This document shows positions 1 through 5,564 of a DNA stretch of 64,000 bases, in pieces. Source of the stretch: a virus; the IMG/VR virus record IMGVR_UViG_3300033990_000306, positions 1-64,000 of that record; one strand, written 5' to 3'. Every line of letters begins with the position of its first letter. Position 1 is the stretch's first letter. The position numbers and the translations under genes are program-made. The notes beneath the pieces are model-generated. The model searched no databases and was not told the origin of the DNA. It saw only the letters and a list, made by a program, of their open reading frames with translations.

Positions 1-99
1 TCTCTTAATGTGGAAGATTATACGGATGAGTTCAAAATGGTTGGATATCGATGCCTGAGATGTGGTTGTATTTGGTTTGAAAATGAATGGGGATTTTGA
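1..99 (+). CDS. Small zinc-ribbon protein, 5'-truncated by window edge
   Basis: The reading frame is open from base 1 to a TGA at 97-99, so only the last 32 residues are visible. It contains C-L-R-C followed by an aromatic-rich tail (IWFENEW). It closely matches the complete 42-residue protein at 362-490, which has the same N-V-E-D segment and GYKCLRC block. The missing start probably held a second CxxC pair. Function is unknown; small zinc ribbons of this kind are common in archaeal viruses. The next gene starts on the stop codon (TGATG). Confidence 0.6.
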   Translation, partial: SLNVEDYTDEFKMVGYRCLRCGCIWFENEWGF

Positions 100-362
100 T
101 GGTAAAAACAGAAAGTTTAAAGCAAATTCATCTTGTAACTGACTCTAAGACACACCAGTTAATTGGTATATTTGACGAGCAACATTCAGATAAATTCTTT
201 ACATCTGGTGATGTGTTAATGGGTGATAAACTATACGTAGGAGGTATTAAGTTTGCAAAAGATGAGTATGCTTCGTGGACTCTTACTTTAAACAAAGAGT
301 ATCCTGATAGCAGAATAAAAGTATCTAAGTCAAGAGTTACTAAGAAAAAAGAGGGAGTATGA
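99..362 (+). CDS. Hypothetical protein, 87 aa
   Basis: I do not recognise this protein. I chose the ATG at 99 because it overlaps the previous stop as TGATG; an in-frame ATG at 87 is also possible. It starts with a beta-strand-like IHLVTDS segment, then a GxxD/GxK-type turn region, and has a lysine-rich tail (SKSRVTKKK). It ends on the start of the next gene in the same TGATG arrangement, so the two are probably translationally coupled. Its N-terminal pattern loosely resembles other small proteins in this cluster (2405, 2619, 3689). Confidence 0.65.
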   Translation: MVKTESLKQIHLVTDSKTHQLIGIFDEQHSDKFFTSGDVLMGDKLYVGGIKFAKDEYASWTLTLNKEYPDSRIKVSKSRVTKKKEGV

Positions 363-490
363 TGAGGTGTCCTAATTGTTGGTCTGTTAACGTGGAAGAC
401 CATATTGAGTTTGGAATGGTTGGGTATAAGTGTTTAAGGTGTAATTGGATTTGGTTTGATAATGGTAGTGTGAGTTACCAGATTGGGTGA
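362..490 (+). CDS. Small zinc-ribbon protein, 42 aa
   Basis: A 42-residue protein with two CxxC pairs: C-P-N-C at residues 3-6 and C-L-R-C near residues 24-27, as in a zinc ribbon. It then has a tryptophan-rich IWF segment. It is a paralogue of the truncated gene at 1-99 and resembles the 51-residue protein at 17280. The start overlaps the previous stop (TGATG). A nucleic-acid-binding or protein-binding role is plausible but not shown. Confidence 0.65.
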   Translation: MRCPNCWSVNVEDHIEFGMVGYKCLRCNWIWFDNGSVSYQIG

Positions 491-495
491 ATATT

Positions 496-657
496 ATGAC
501 AAGTGGAAAGGGTTATAAGTGGAAATGTTCAAAATGTGGTTATGTACTTCCGAAGGAAAGTGATTTGTTGAAAGTATGTCCAGATTGCGGTGTAGTAGGA
601 GAATTTATTAAAGAGGCTGAAAGAGAGTATATAAGACCCCTCAAGGCGGTGAGATGA
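496..657 (+). CDS. Rubredoxin-like zinc/iron ribbon protein, 53 aa
   Basis: The frame runs from ATG 496 to TGA 655-657 and encodes 53 residues. It has C-S-K-C-G-Y near the start and C-P-D-C-G about 17 residues later. Two CxxCG knuckles with Y after the first are typical of rubredoxin-like ribbons, where four Cys bind Fe or Zn. It is short for a rubredoxin, so an electron-transfer role is unproven. Its last codons overlap the tRNA-like sequence described at 634-714. Confidence 0.6.
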   Translation: MTSGKGYKWKCSKCGYVLPKESDLLKVCPDCGVVGEFIKEAEREYIRPLKAVR

Positions 658-714
658 TGCTGTTCAAGGAAGCCGGAATGGCAAATGATTGAGGTTCGAG
701 TCCTCGGGGGTCAC
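634..714 (+). other. tRNA-like 3' half with matching acceptor strand (degenerate tRNA or attachment-site candidate)
   Basis: Bases 690-706 form a convincing T arm: a 5-bp stem (one G-U) around a TTCGAGT loop, matching the GGTTCRANTCC consensus. Bases 635-640 (GACCCC) pair with 707-712 (GGGGTC) as an acceptor-like stem at tRNA distance. I could not fold a canonical D arm or a 5-bp anticodon stem between them, and no CCA is encoded. It is therefore not a normal tRNA gene. It could be a decayed viral tRNA, a tRNA mimic, or a tRNA 3'-end copy used for integration, although I see no integrase in the window. Confidence 0.3.
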
Positions 715-738
715 TTATGGAATGGAGGTTGGGTATTA

Positions 739-846
739 ATGTTAACAAATGAAGTTATTACTTATCCTTGTGAGATGAGGTTTAGACAGTATTGGCAACT
801 TGGGTGGGGACTTGAGTATATACCTACTTATGTTTTAGGTGCATAG
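739..846 (+). CDS. Hypothetical small protein, 35 aa
   Basis: A 35-residue frame from ATG 739 to TAG 844-846, preceded by a GGAGG-like stretch at about 723. The product is aromatic-rich with a single Cys. The next gene's SD (AGGAGGG) directly follows its stop, which fits the tight packing here. Support is limited to position and ribosome site. Confidence 0.4.
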   Translation: MLTNEVITYPCEMRFRQYWQLGWGLEYIPTYVLGA

Positions 847-857
847 GAGGGAGTTAA

Positions 858-1058
858 TTGAGTAAATTATTTTTGGTGTCTAGAGTTAATTCTATTTACG
901 ATTATGAAAGTTTAGAGCCACTTAAAGTATTCAAAAATTGGGAAGATGCTACTAAATATCTAGTTAATTTATCTAATAAAGATAAGAATAAATATCAGGT
1001 TACATTAATTGAAGGAGAAGGATTTGATGAAGAGAAAGGTAGGAGGAAAGCAAAATGA
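858..1058 (+). CDS. Hypothetical protein, 66 aa (family repeated in this cluster)
   Basis: The start is TTG 858, placed by a strong SD (AGGAGGG, 846-852). The protein begins SKLFLVS, has a middle KVFKNWEDATKY segment, and ends in basic residues. The same plan (short beta strand, KxFKxxEDA helix, then a V-x-L/I-x-E-x-E strand) is seen in the protein at 2619. The two are probably diverged paralogues. Function is unknown. Confidence 0.65.
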   Translation: MSKLFLVSRVNSIYDYESLEPLKVFKNWEDATKYLVNLSNKDKNKYQVTLIEGEGFDEEKGRRKAK

Positions 1059-1363
1059 AATTCGTAAGATGTCCTTTGACATATGAAATGAAAGGAGTAG
1101 TATTTAATTGTGACTTGCAAGAAGGTCATACTGGTAGTTGTGCAACTCTTCTGACATATCCTTATAAAGATGCTACTATTGTGTGGAATAAGCAGGAGGG
1201 AAGTAAAATGGAATTTGTAAGATGTCCGTTGAAATTTGGAATACGAGGAATAGTCTTTAAGTGTGATTTGCAGGAAGGTCATTCTGGGAATTGTATAAGT
1301 CTTCCAGAATATCCTTATAAACTTGCTACTGTTATGTGGGATAAAAAGGATGGATTTGAATGA
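1055..1363 (+). CDS. Tandem-duplicated Cys/His domain protein, 102 aa
   Basis: Two copies of a roughly 51-residue unit are fused head to tail. Each has FVRCPL near its start, CDLQEGH in the middle, a C about six residues later, then YPYK and a W. The conserved C, C, H and C suggest one metal site per unit. An SD-like GCAGGAGGG and an ATG (1208) precede the second unit, so it may also be made alone. The start overlaps the previous gene by 4 nt. Function is unknown. Confidence 0.7.
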   Translation: MKFVRCPLTYEMKGVVFNCDLQEGHTGSCATLLTYPYKDATIVWNKQEGSKMEFVRCPLKFGIRGIVFKCDLQEGHSGNCISLPEYPYKLATVMWDKKDGFE

Positions 1364-1692
1364 GCATTTCTGTTGATAAAGAGGCTTTGGAGAGATTACA
1401 AAAAGAATCAGAATTTAATCATAAAGTAAAACATAAAGTATATGACGAAAGTAAGAAATCACATTATGCTTATTTTGGACATAGGTATAAGCCTAAATTA
1501 GGTTATGAACTTGGAGTAACTTATAGAAATGGTGAAGTAATAGAAACTAACGTAGTAGGTATAACGAAAATGGACATTAACCTTGATAGAGATATATATT
1601 TATATTCTGGTAAAAGACTTATAGTTAACTTCAAAAAAGAGAATTTCGTTTCTTTAAGCGTTAATAAAAAAGAGAGTAGGCGATGTAGATGA
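1360..1692 (+). CDS. Hypothetical protein, 110 aa
   Basis: ATG 1360 overlaps the previous stop (ATGA). The N-terminus is charged and helical (KEALERLQKESEF), followed by a mixed region rich in K and Y. I recognise no motif. The protein is basic overall. It sits in an unbroken run of overlapping genes, so it is probably translated as part of the same polycistronic mRNA. Confidence 0.65.
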   Translation: MSISVDKEALERLQKESEFNHKVKHKVYDESKKSHYAYFGHRYKPKLGYELGVTYRNGEVIETNVVGITKMDINLDRDIYLYSGKRLIVNFKKENFVSLSVNKKESRRCR

Positions 1693-1880
1693 AAGTTAGT
1701 CCGAAGACTTGGGAATTTGCTGGTGACTATTGTTGCTGGGATTTTCAGGAAAGAACTATTGACGATGGTTATTCAACGCCCTCTATTTTTACTGACGGAG
1801 AAAAGGTATTCTTTGGTGGGGCAACTATAAAAAATTGTCCTTTCTGTGGTAAAAAAATAGAATTGAGGAGGGAATGCTAA
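1689..1880 (+). CDS. Small zinc-ribbon protein, 63 aa
   Basis: The C-terminus carries C-P-F-C-G-K-K (about residues 52-58) and a last-residue Cys. Another pair (CCWDF) lies near residue 16, so four cysteines could hold one metal. The 4-nt overlap with the previous gene and the TAATG overlap with the next support expression. Function is unknown. Confidence 0.65.
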   Translation: MKVSPKTWEFAGDYCCWDFQERTIDDGYSTPSIFTDGEKVFFGGATIKNCPFCGKKIELRREC

Positions 1881-2260
1881 TGACTGTTCCGGAAAATACA
1901 CTACACATAAAAGATTTGAGTATCGTAAAAACTTCTGAATTTTTGGATAAGTTTAAAGAGAAGAGTCTTATTATGTGGGGTTCTGACGTTTCTACTATGT
2001 TTTTTATTCCTCAATTACTTAAGTATGAAATTATAGAAAGTTCTTCTAACAATGAGTATGACGAAGACATTGGGTATAAAATAGTATTTACTGGGAGAGG
2101 TAAAGAAGCGATTTTCTTTAAGAATTGTTTTGGGTTTGTAGAATTTGAAAAACAAGAAAAATATTGGGTAGATAGTTTTAATGAAAAGGAAATGGTAATT
2201 ATTTCTTACTGTAGAAATTATAAAGACTATTCTAAAATATTGAGCGATGAGGTGAAATGA
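1880..2260 (+). CDS. Hypothetical protein, 126 aa
   Basis: I place the start at ATG 1880, which overlaps the previous TAA as TAATG; ATG 1874 is the alternative. The protein is acidic and aromatic-rich with mixed alpha/beta character and no motif I recognise. Its stop overlaps the next start (ATGA at 2257). Function unknown. Confidence 0.6.
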   Translation: MTVPENTLHIKDLSIVKTSEFLDKFKEKSLIMWGSDVSTMFFIPQLLKYEIIESSSNNEYDEDIGYKIVFTGRGKEAIFFKNCFGFVEFEKQEKYWVDSFNEKEMVIISYCRNYKDYSKILSDEVK

Positions 2261-2394
2261 GAATACATTTAGAGCCTAGATGTGAAGTTCACGCAAAAGG
2301 AGATATGAAGCTTACAGGTATTATGAGACCTTGTGTAGTATGTGGGCGACTTTGTAATACGGCTAGAATGATAATTGACGAAGATGAAGAGTGA
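2257..2394 (+). CDS. Small Cys-rich protein, 45 aa
   Basis: A 45-residue protein with R-P-C-V-V-C-G-R-L-C-N (three Cys within eight residues) and an earlier Cys and His (RCEVH), a plausible metal site. It starts on the previous stop (ATGA), and its final codons provide the GAGGTG SD for the gene at 2405. Function unknown. Confidence 0.55.
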   Translation: MRIHLEPRCEVHAKGDMKLTGIMRPCVVCGRLCNTARMIIDEDEE

Positions 2395-2404
2395 GGTGAA
2401 TGAA

Positions 2405-2626
2405 ATGACAAAGGTTTGGATATTGTTTGGAGATAAAGTAGAGAGTAGATTTGTGCTAGGGGTATATTCTTCTTTTGATTTAGCTAAAAGAGATTGGTTA
2501 AAGTATTATGAAAAGAATAATCCTTATTCTGAGTTTAGTGACGAAGATGAAATATGGTGGGTAAATGAGCAACCAGAAGAGTCTATTGAGGAATTTGAGG
2601 TCAAAGAGGAGTGGTTTGATGACTAA
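2405..2626 (+). CDS. Hypothetical acidic protein, 73 aa
   Basis: The start is ATG 2405, supported by GAGGTGA at 2394-2400; an upstream in-frame TTG at 2375 lacks such a site. The sequence begins TKVWILFGD and contains GVYSSFDLAKRDW, then an acidic tail. The opening strand and the GVY turn echo the proteins at 2619, 858 and 3689. Function unknown. Confidence 0.65.
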   Translation: MTKVWILFGDKVESRFVLGVYSSFDLAKRDWLKYYEKNNPYSEFSDEDEIWWVNEQPEESIEEFEVKEEWFDD

Positions 2627-2777
2627 GGTATATTTGGTAAATAAGTGGGATTATGGTCCATACGCTGACTATAGGTATAAGGCTATGAAAATATTTAAGA
2701 GTAAAGAAGATGCTGATGAATTTGCTAAAGCTGAGGGCAAATGTGAAGTTGTTGAAATTGAGGCGGAGGGAGTTTAA
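2619..2777 (+). CDS. Hypothetical protein, 52 aa (paralogue of the 858 gene)
   Basis: The start is ATG 2619, lying just before the previous stop, with AGAGGAG about 10 nt upstream; a longer frame from 2565 lacks an SD. The protein begins TKVYLVNKWD and has KIFKSKEDADEF and CEVVEIEAEG. This matches the plan of the 66-residue protein at 858. Function unknown. Confidence 0.65.
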   Translation: MTKVYLVNKWDYGPYADYRYKAMKIFKSKEDADEFAKAEGKCEVVEIEAEGV

Positions 2778-2778
2778 T

Positions 2779-3018
2779 ATGGAAGACAAAAAAGAGAATA
2801 ATGATAAAAGTATTGAAGAGGAAAAGAAGGAGTTAGCAGAAGAGTTGTATGCTAGTTTTGATAAAGTAACGCCATTGCTTATTGACAAAAAAGTAACAAT
2901 AAAAGAATTAATTGGGTTTATTGTAGTATTTATGGCTAAGTTAAAAGAAAGTAATAAGGAAGACTTTGATATAGCATTAATGCTTATAGAGTCAGTTTCA
3001 TTTAACAAAGAAGAGTAA
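2779..3018 (+). CDS. Hypothetical helical acidic protein, 79 aa
   Basis: ATG 2779 follows GGCGGAGGGAG, a good SD. The N-terminal third is very charged (E/K runs) and probably a helix or coiled coil. The rest is a second helical region with a hydrophobic stretch (LIGFIVVFMAKL). No family is recognised. Confidence 0.65.
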   Translation: MEDKKENNDKSIEEEKKELAEELYASFDKVTPLLIDKKVTIKELIGFIVVFMAKLKESNKEDFDIALMLIESVSFNKEE

Positions 3019-3032
3019 AAGAGGGAAACTGT

Positions 3033-3284
3033 ATGGAGACATATGTAGCAGATTGTGTAGCGGTGGACAAAGTTGGGTTGGTTACTGTTATAGTTAAAGC
3101 TAACAATATAAACGAGGCGTGGGAAAAAATACTTAAGCATATAGAGGAAAATTATGGAGATACTTATGCTAAGAATTTTTCTGCATTTGGTTATGTTGAA
3201 GTTTTGCCAGAAGATGAAGTATATAGTTATGTTGATTCTTATTTCAAGAATTACTTTGAAAATAAAGAAGAAGTTAAAGAATAA
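3033..3284 (+). CDS. Hypothetical protein, 83 aa
   Basis: ATG 3033 follows GAGGGAAA. The first half alternates strand and helix (VADCVAVDK, VTVIVKANN, EAWEKILKHIE), resembling small ferredoxin-like alpha/beta folds. The C-terminus is rich in Y, V and E. This is the last gene before a new promoter at 3291. Function unknown. Confidence 0.65.
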   Translation: METYVADCVAVDKVGLVTVIVKANNINEAWEKILKHIEENYGDTYAKNFSAFGYVEVLPEDEVYSYVDSYFKNYFENKEEVKE

Positions 3285-3290
3285 AAAGAA

Positions 3291-3300
3291 TATTTATATA
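3291..3300 (+). promoter_or_regulatory. TATA box (TATTTATATA) for the 3334 operon
   Basis: A clear archaeal TATA box lies in a short gap after the stop at 3284. The next gene starts at 3334 with an SD (GGAGGA at about 3322), so this mRNA would have a short leader. Confidence 0.6.
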
Positions 3301-3333
3301 ACTTGTTTAAATGACTAAATTTGGAGGAAAATT

Positions 3334-3687
3334 ATGGAAATGAGTGAAAGGGGGTTAAAAATGTCGGAGTTACAGAAGAAGTATAAGTTTTATAGAGTTG
3401 GGAGGAATGCAGTAAGCAAAAATGGTTTTATTTCCGACTTAATGGTATTTGGACTTGAATGTCCTCTTGAGTGGTATGAGCCTTTAGACAAGTTAGGGCA
3501 AAAGGTTGAGGAAGGTATAAAGAGAGGGTTATTACCTAAAAATATTAAGGCTTCACAAGTTAAAGAAAAATTCAATGAGTTGAGGGTTTATTATTATCCT
3601 TATCATAAATTAGTAGAGCGTTACATTAGAGAGGCAGAGAAAGAGGTAGCAGAAATAGAGAAGAATAGTTTGAGGGGGAAAGAGTAA
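3334..3687 (+). CDS. Hypothetical basic protein, 117 aa
   Basis: ATG 3334 has GGAGGA upstream. An internal ATG at 3361 also has a GGGGG-type site, so the first nine residues are uncertain. The protein is basic and mostly helical, ending in a charged helix (EAEKEVAEIEKN). No motif is recognised. It is the first gene behind the 3291 promoter. Confidence 0.65.
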   Translation: MEMSERGLKMSELQKKYKFYRVGRNAVSKNGFISDLMVFGLECPLEWYEPLDKLGQKVEEGIKRGLLPKNIKASQVKEKFNELRVYYYPYHKLVERYIREAEKEVAEIEKNSLRGKE

Positions 3688-3688
3688 A

Positions 3689-3958
3689 ATGGACACAGAA
3701 AGAGATTTTGAGGAAGTAAATAGGCAAGATGTGTATTTGGTAGTAAACGAGCAGGGAAAATTATTAGTTGGGGTATATGAAAGACTAATTTTTATGAAAA
3801 CATTTCTTGATGATATTGATGATTCAGCTATAGATGAAATTACAGATGCAGATGCTTTTATGTTTATAAAGGCAGGGTATAAGGCTTATAAAGTGCATTT
3901 GAATACTAATTTAACTAATTATGACGTTAAAGTAATAACGGAAGGTGAGGAGAAATGA
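3689..3958 (+). CDS. Hypothetical acidic protein, 89 aa
   Basis: It starts one base after the previous stop, with GAGGGGG upstream. It contains VYLVVNEQGKLLVGVYE, like the strand-turn-strand opening of the small proteins at 2405 and 2619, followed by a long acidic helix (DDIDDSAIDE). It overlaps the next gene by 4 nt. Function unknown. Confidence 0.65.
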   Translation: MDTERDFEEVNRQDVYLVVNEQGKLLVGVYERLIFMKTFLDDIDDSAIDEITDADAFMFIKAGYKAYKVHLNTNLTNYDVKVITEGEEK

Positions 3959-4140
3959 AACTAATAAAGTTTGAGACTGAAATACCAGAAGATGTATTTG
4001 AGCGGTGGAAGAAGCATTGTAAGAAGTTTTTTAATACTTCAATGCAAGAAGACTTTATTATGGCGATAATAGAGCATATGGATTACTTTGACGATGACGA
4101 GAGAGAAGAGAGTGGGGAGAAGTACCACTTTATTTATTGA
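3955..4140 (+). CDS. Hypothetical small protein, 61 aa
   Basis: ATG 3955 overlaps the previous TGA (ATGA) and has GGTGAGGAG before it. The product has an FETEIPEDVFERWKKHCKKF helix and an acidic tail. The short strand followed by helices is reminiscent of small ribbon-helix-helix regulators, but no diagnostic residue confirms this. Confidence 0.6.
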   Translation: MKLIKFETEIPEDVFERWKKHCKKFFNTSMQEDFIMAIIEHMDYFDDDEREESGEKYHFIY

Positions 4141-4149
4141 GGTGAAAAT

Positions 4150-4662
4150 ATGAGTAAGTATAGAGAGTATACATATAGAGAAAGAGACCCTATAAAGATA
4201 TTGAAAGAGTTTAATGAGGCTATGTTGAAGGACGGAGCTTATATAGACGTTAATAAAATTAAAAAAGAGAATACAATCGTTGAAAAACGGAAGTTTAAGT
4301 TTGTGTATGCAAGTTCACATAAGTGGGATTTTGGTCCTTATATTTTATTTTTTGACGAGAAGTATATTGGAATGTTAGAGCCACCAACAATAAAAAACTT
4401 ATTTATTGGGTCAGACTCATTAAGTAAGGAAGAATTAGCATCTTGGGCTATTTTTATTTATCCTTATAAAAAGGGAGCGGTAATACCAGAATCTCTTCAA
4501 ACTATAATATATTTCAAGTATAGAAATGACTTTAAGAGCCCTAATAGGCTTGCTAAAAAAGTTGACAAGATAATGAAAAAATTTGAGAAGAATAAGTTTA
4601 ATGACAAAATTGAGCAGGAGAAAATAGGGGACAAAACCATTCCGAAAATTTTTGTAAATTAG
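4150..4662 (+). CDS. Hypothetical basic protein, 170 aa
   Basis: ATG 4150 is preceded by GAGGTGA. The protein is basic with many aromatic residues; its middle is strand-rich (FKFVYASSHKWDFGPY) and its tail is a lysine-rich helix. I do not recognise the family. Its place between other small genes suggests an accessory role. Confidence 0.6.
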   Translation: MSKYREYTYRERDPIKILKEFNEAMLKDGAYIDVNKIKKENTIVEKRKFKFVYASSHKWDFGPYILFFDEKYIGMLEPPTIKNLFIGSDSLSKEELASWAIFIYPYKKGAVIPESLQTIIYFKYRNDFKSPNRLAKKVDKIMKKFEKNKFNDKIEQEKIGDKTIPKIFVN

Positions 4663-4681
4663 TTTGAGTGAGGTTGTTTGT

Positions 4682-4942
4682 ATGGAGAAAGTTTCATTTT
4701 TTAAGTGGTTGTTAGGAGGAAGTAAGTTAATAATTTTTGGTCTGTTTTGGACAATAGTAAAGGACTGGAAATTATTTTTGTGGACATTTGAACTTTTTTT
4801 CCTTCTAGTATTGTATTATTATGTATTTCCAAATACGAGTTTTATTTATTATTTGGTACTTGTTATATGGGCTATTAGTGCAGTATTCTTTTTGTTGTAT
4901 ATAATATATTTGACTATGCAAGGGTTGAATGATAATGAGTAG
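4682..4942 (+). CDS. Small membrane protein, 86 aa
   Basis: I chose ATG 4682 because GAGG lies about 8 nt upstream; a TTG at 4664 would extend it by six residues. Nearly the whole protein is hydrophobic, with about three predicted membrane segments (roughly residues 14-30, 33-53 and 57-80) rich in F, L and Y. It has no signal or enzyme motif. A holin-like or host-membrane role is possible but unsupported. Confidence 0.6.
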   Translation: MEKVSFFKWLLGGSKLIIFGLFWTIVKDWKLFLWTFELFFLLVLYYYVFPNTSFIYYLVLVIWAISAVFFLLYIIYLTMQGLNDNE

Positions 4943-5075
4943 GAGGGAAGATGAGCTTAAGTATAAAAAGTATGTTTATAAAACTTCTAGAAGAAGACTA
5001 TACCCTAAGCATTATAAGAGGTTGGCTCGTGAAGTATTGTTATACTTGAAGGTAACTGTTTATGAGAGGTTGTAA
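4935..5075 (+). CDS. Small highly basic protein, 46 aa
   Basis: The frame starts at ATG 4935, overlapping the previous stop, and ends at TAA 5073-5075. About a third of residues are K or R (KYKKYVYKTSRRRLY), which would suit nucleic-acid binding. No family is recognised. Confidence 0.5.
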   Translation: MSRREDELKYKKYVYKTSRRRLYPKHYKRLAREVLLYLKVTVYERL

Positions 5076-5077
5076 AT

Positions 5078-5272
5078 ATGTATATTAGGTGTTCGTGTAA
5101 TACAGTTTTTAAGTTAAAGACTAATAGTAGGAGTAAGACTTGTGGTAGTTTTACTACTCATATAAAGAGAAACCCTACACACTATGAAGTTGACAGGTGG
5201 ACTTTTAAGCCGAAGAGTGGACGAGTAGTAAAGTCTGTTGGGAAGAAAGGACTTACCTTTTTGGAGCAATGA
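5078..5272 (+). CDS. Small basic Cys-containing protein, 64 aa
   Basis: Starts two bases after the previous stop, preceded by GAGAGGTTG. It begins MYIRCSCNTVF (CxC) and has one further Cys, then a basic tail. It is the last gene of the first cluster. The 290-base region that follows has no gene and holds the structured RNA candidate. Confidence 0.55.
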   Translation: MYIRCSCNTVFKLKTNSRSKTCGSFTTHIKRNPTHYEVDRWTFKPKSGRVVKSVGKKGLTFLEQ

Positions 5273-5287
5273 AATTACTTTTGAGAA

Positions 5288-5297
5288 TTTTTAAATA
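5288..5297 (+). promoter_or_regulatory. TATA box for the structured non-coding region
   Basis: TTTTTAAATA lies 16 nt after the last small gene. Applying the 28-nt TATA-to-start spacing seen at the leaderless genes here predicts a transcript start near 5318. No coding frame follows. Confidence 0.5.
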
Positions 5298-5317
5298 CTT
5301 TAAAATAATACCTATTT

Positions 5318-5505
5318 ACCTAGACGGAAACCTAAAAACCCTAAATGTATACCCATTAAATGAGGTGTAAGTTCGGTTACTTAAGTATGCGGTTACCTAA
5401 AAATACCGAGCTTTTAATCCTCATTTTAAATTCAAGAGAGAGGTGAAGACTTAGTTACTTAAAAGCTGATTTTTTACTAAGTCTTGAAAGTCCTCTCTTC
5501 ACTCC
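5318..5505 (+). ncRNA. Structured RNA candidate (possible Y-RNA partner of the adjacent Ro-like gene)
   Basis: No convincing coding frame lies here, but there are several exact inverted repeats. They are: 5358-5365 with 5419-5426 (8 bp); nested 5371-5377 with 5405-5411 (7 bp, one G-U); and 5446-5455 with 5476-5485 (perfect 10 bp, 20-nt loop), extended by 5436-5443 with 5492-5499 across an internal loop. A 9-bp match of 5409-5417 with 5459-5467 joins the two hairpins as a pseudoknot or an alternative fold. A TATA box lies upstream (5288), and a separate one (5514) serves the Ro gene. In cells, Ro60 proteins bind Y RNAs, and bacterial Y RNA genes often sit beside the Ro gene. Y-RNA identity is inference from position and folding. 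Confidence 0.5.
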
Positions 5506-5513
5506 CATAAAAA

Positions 5514-5526
5514 CTTAAATATAAAA
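5514..5526 (+). promoter_or_regulatory. TATA box for the Ro-like gene
   Basis: CTTAAATATAAAA lies about 50 nt before the ATG. With usual archaeal spacing, transcription would begin near 5542, just before the AGGAGGA site at 5551. The Ro mRNA would then be separate from the structured RNA upstream. Confidence 0.5.
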
Positions 5527-5564
5527 TTAACTTAAGGGAATTACTAGAAAAGGAGGAGATTTTG

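Noticed and set aside
128-403. Long open frame on the minus strand (91 codons) opposite the first genes
   Set aside because: It lies opposite well-supported overlapping + genes, has no promoter or ribosome site, and its composition is that of an antisense shadow.
634-714. Functional tRNA gene
   Set aside because: The T arm and most of the acceptor are good, but D and anticodon arms could not be formed, so I list it only as tRNA-like.
2601-3140. Minus-strand open frame of 179 codons
   Set aside because: It covers three + strand genes with good SD sites. AT-rich codon use on the + strand leaves such antisense frames open by chance.
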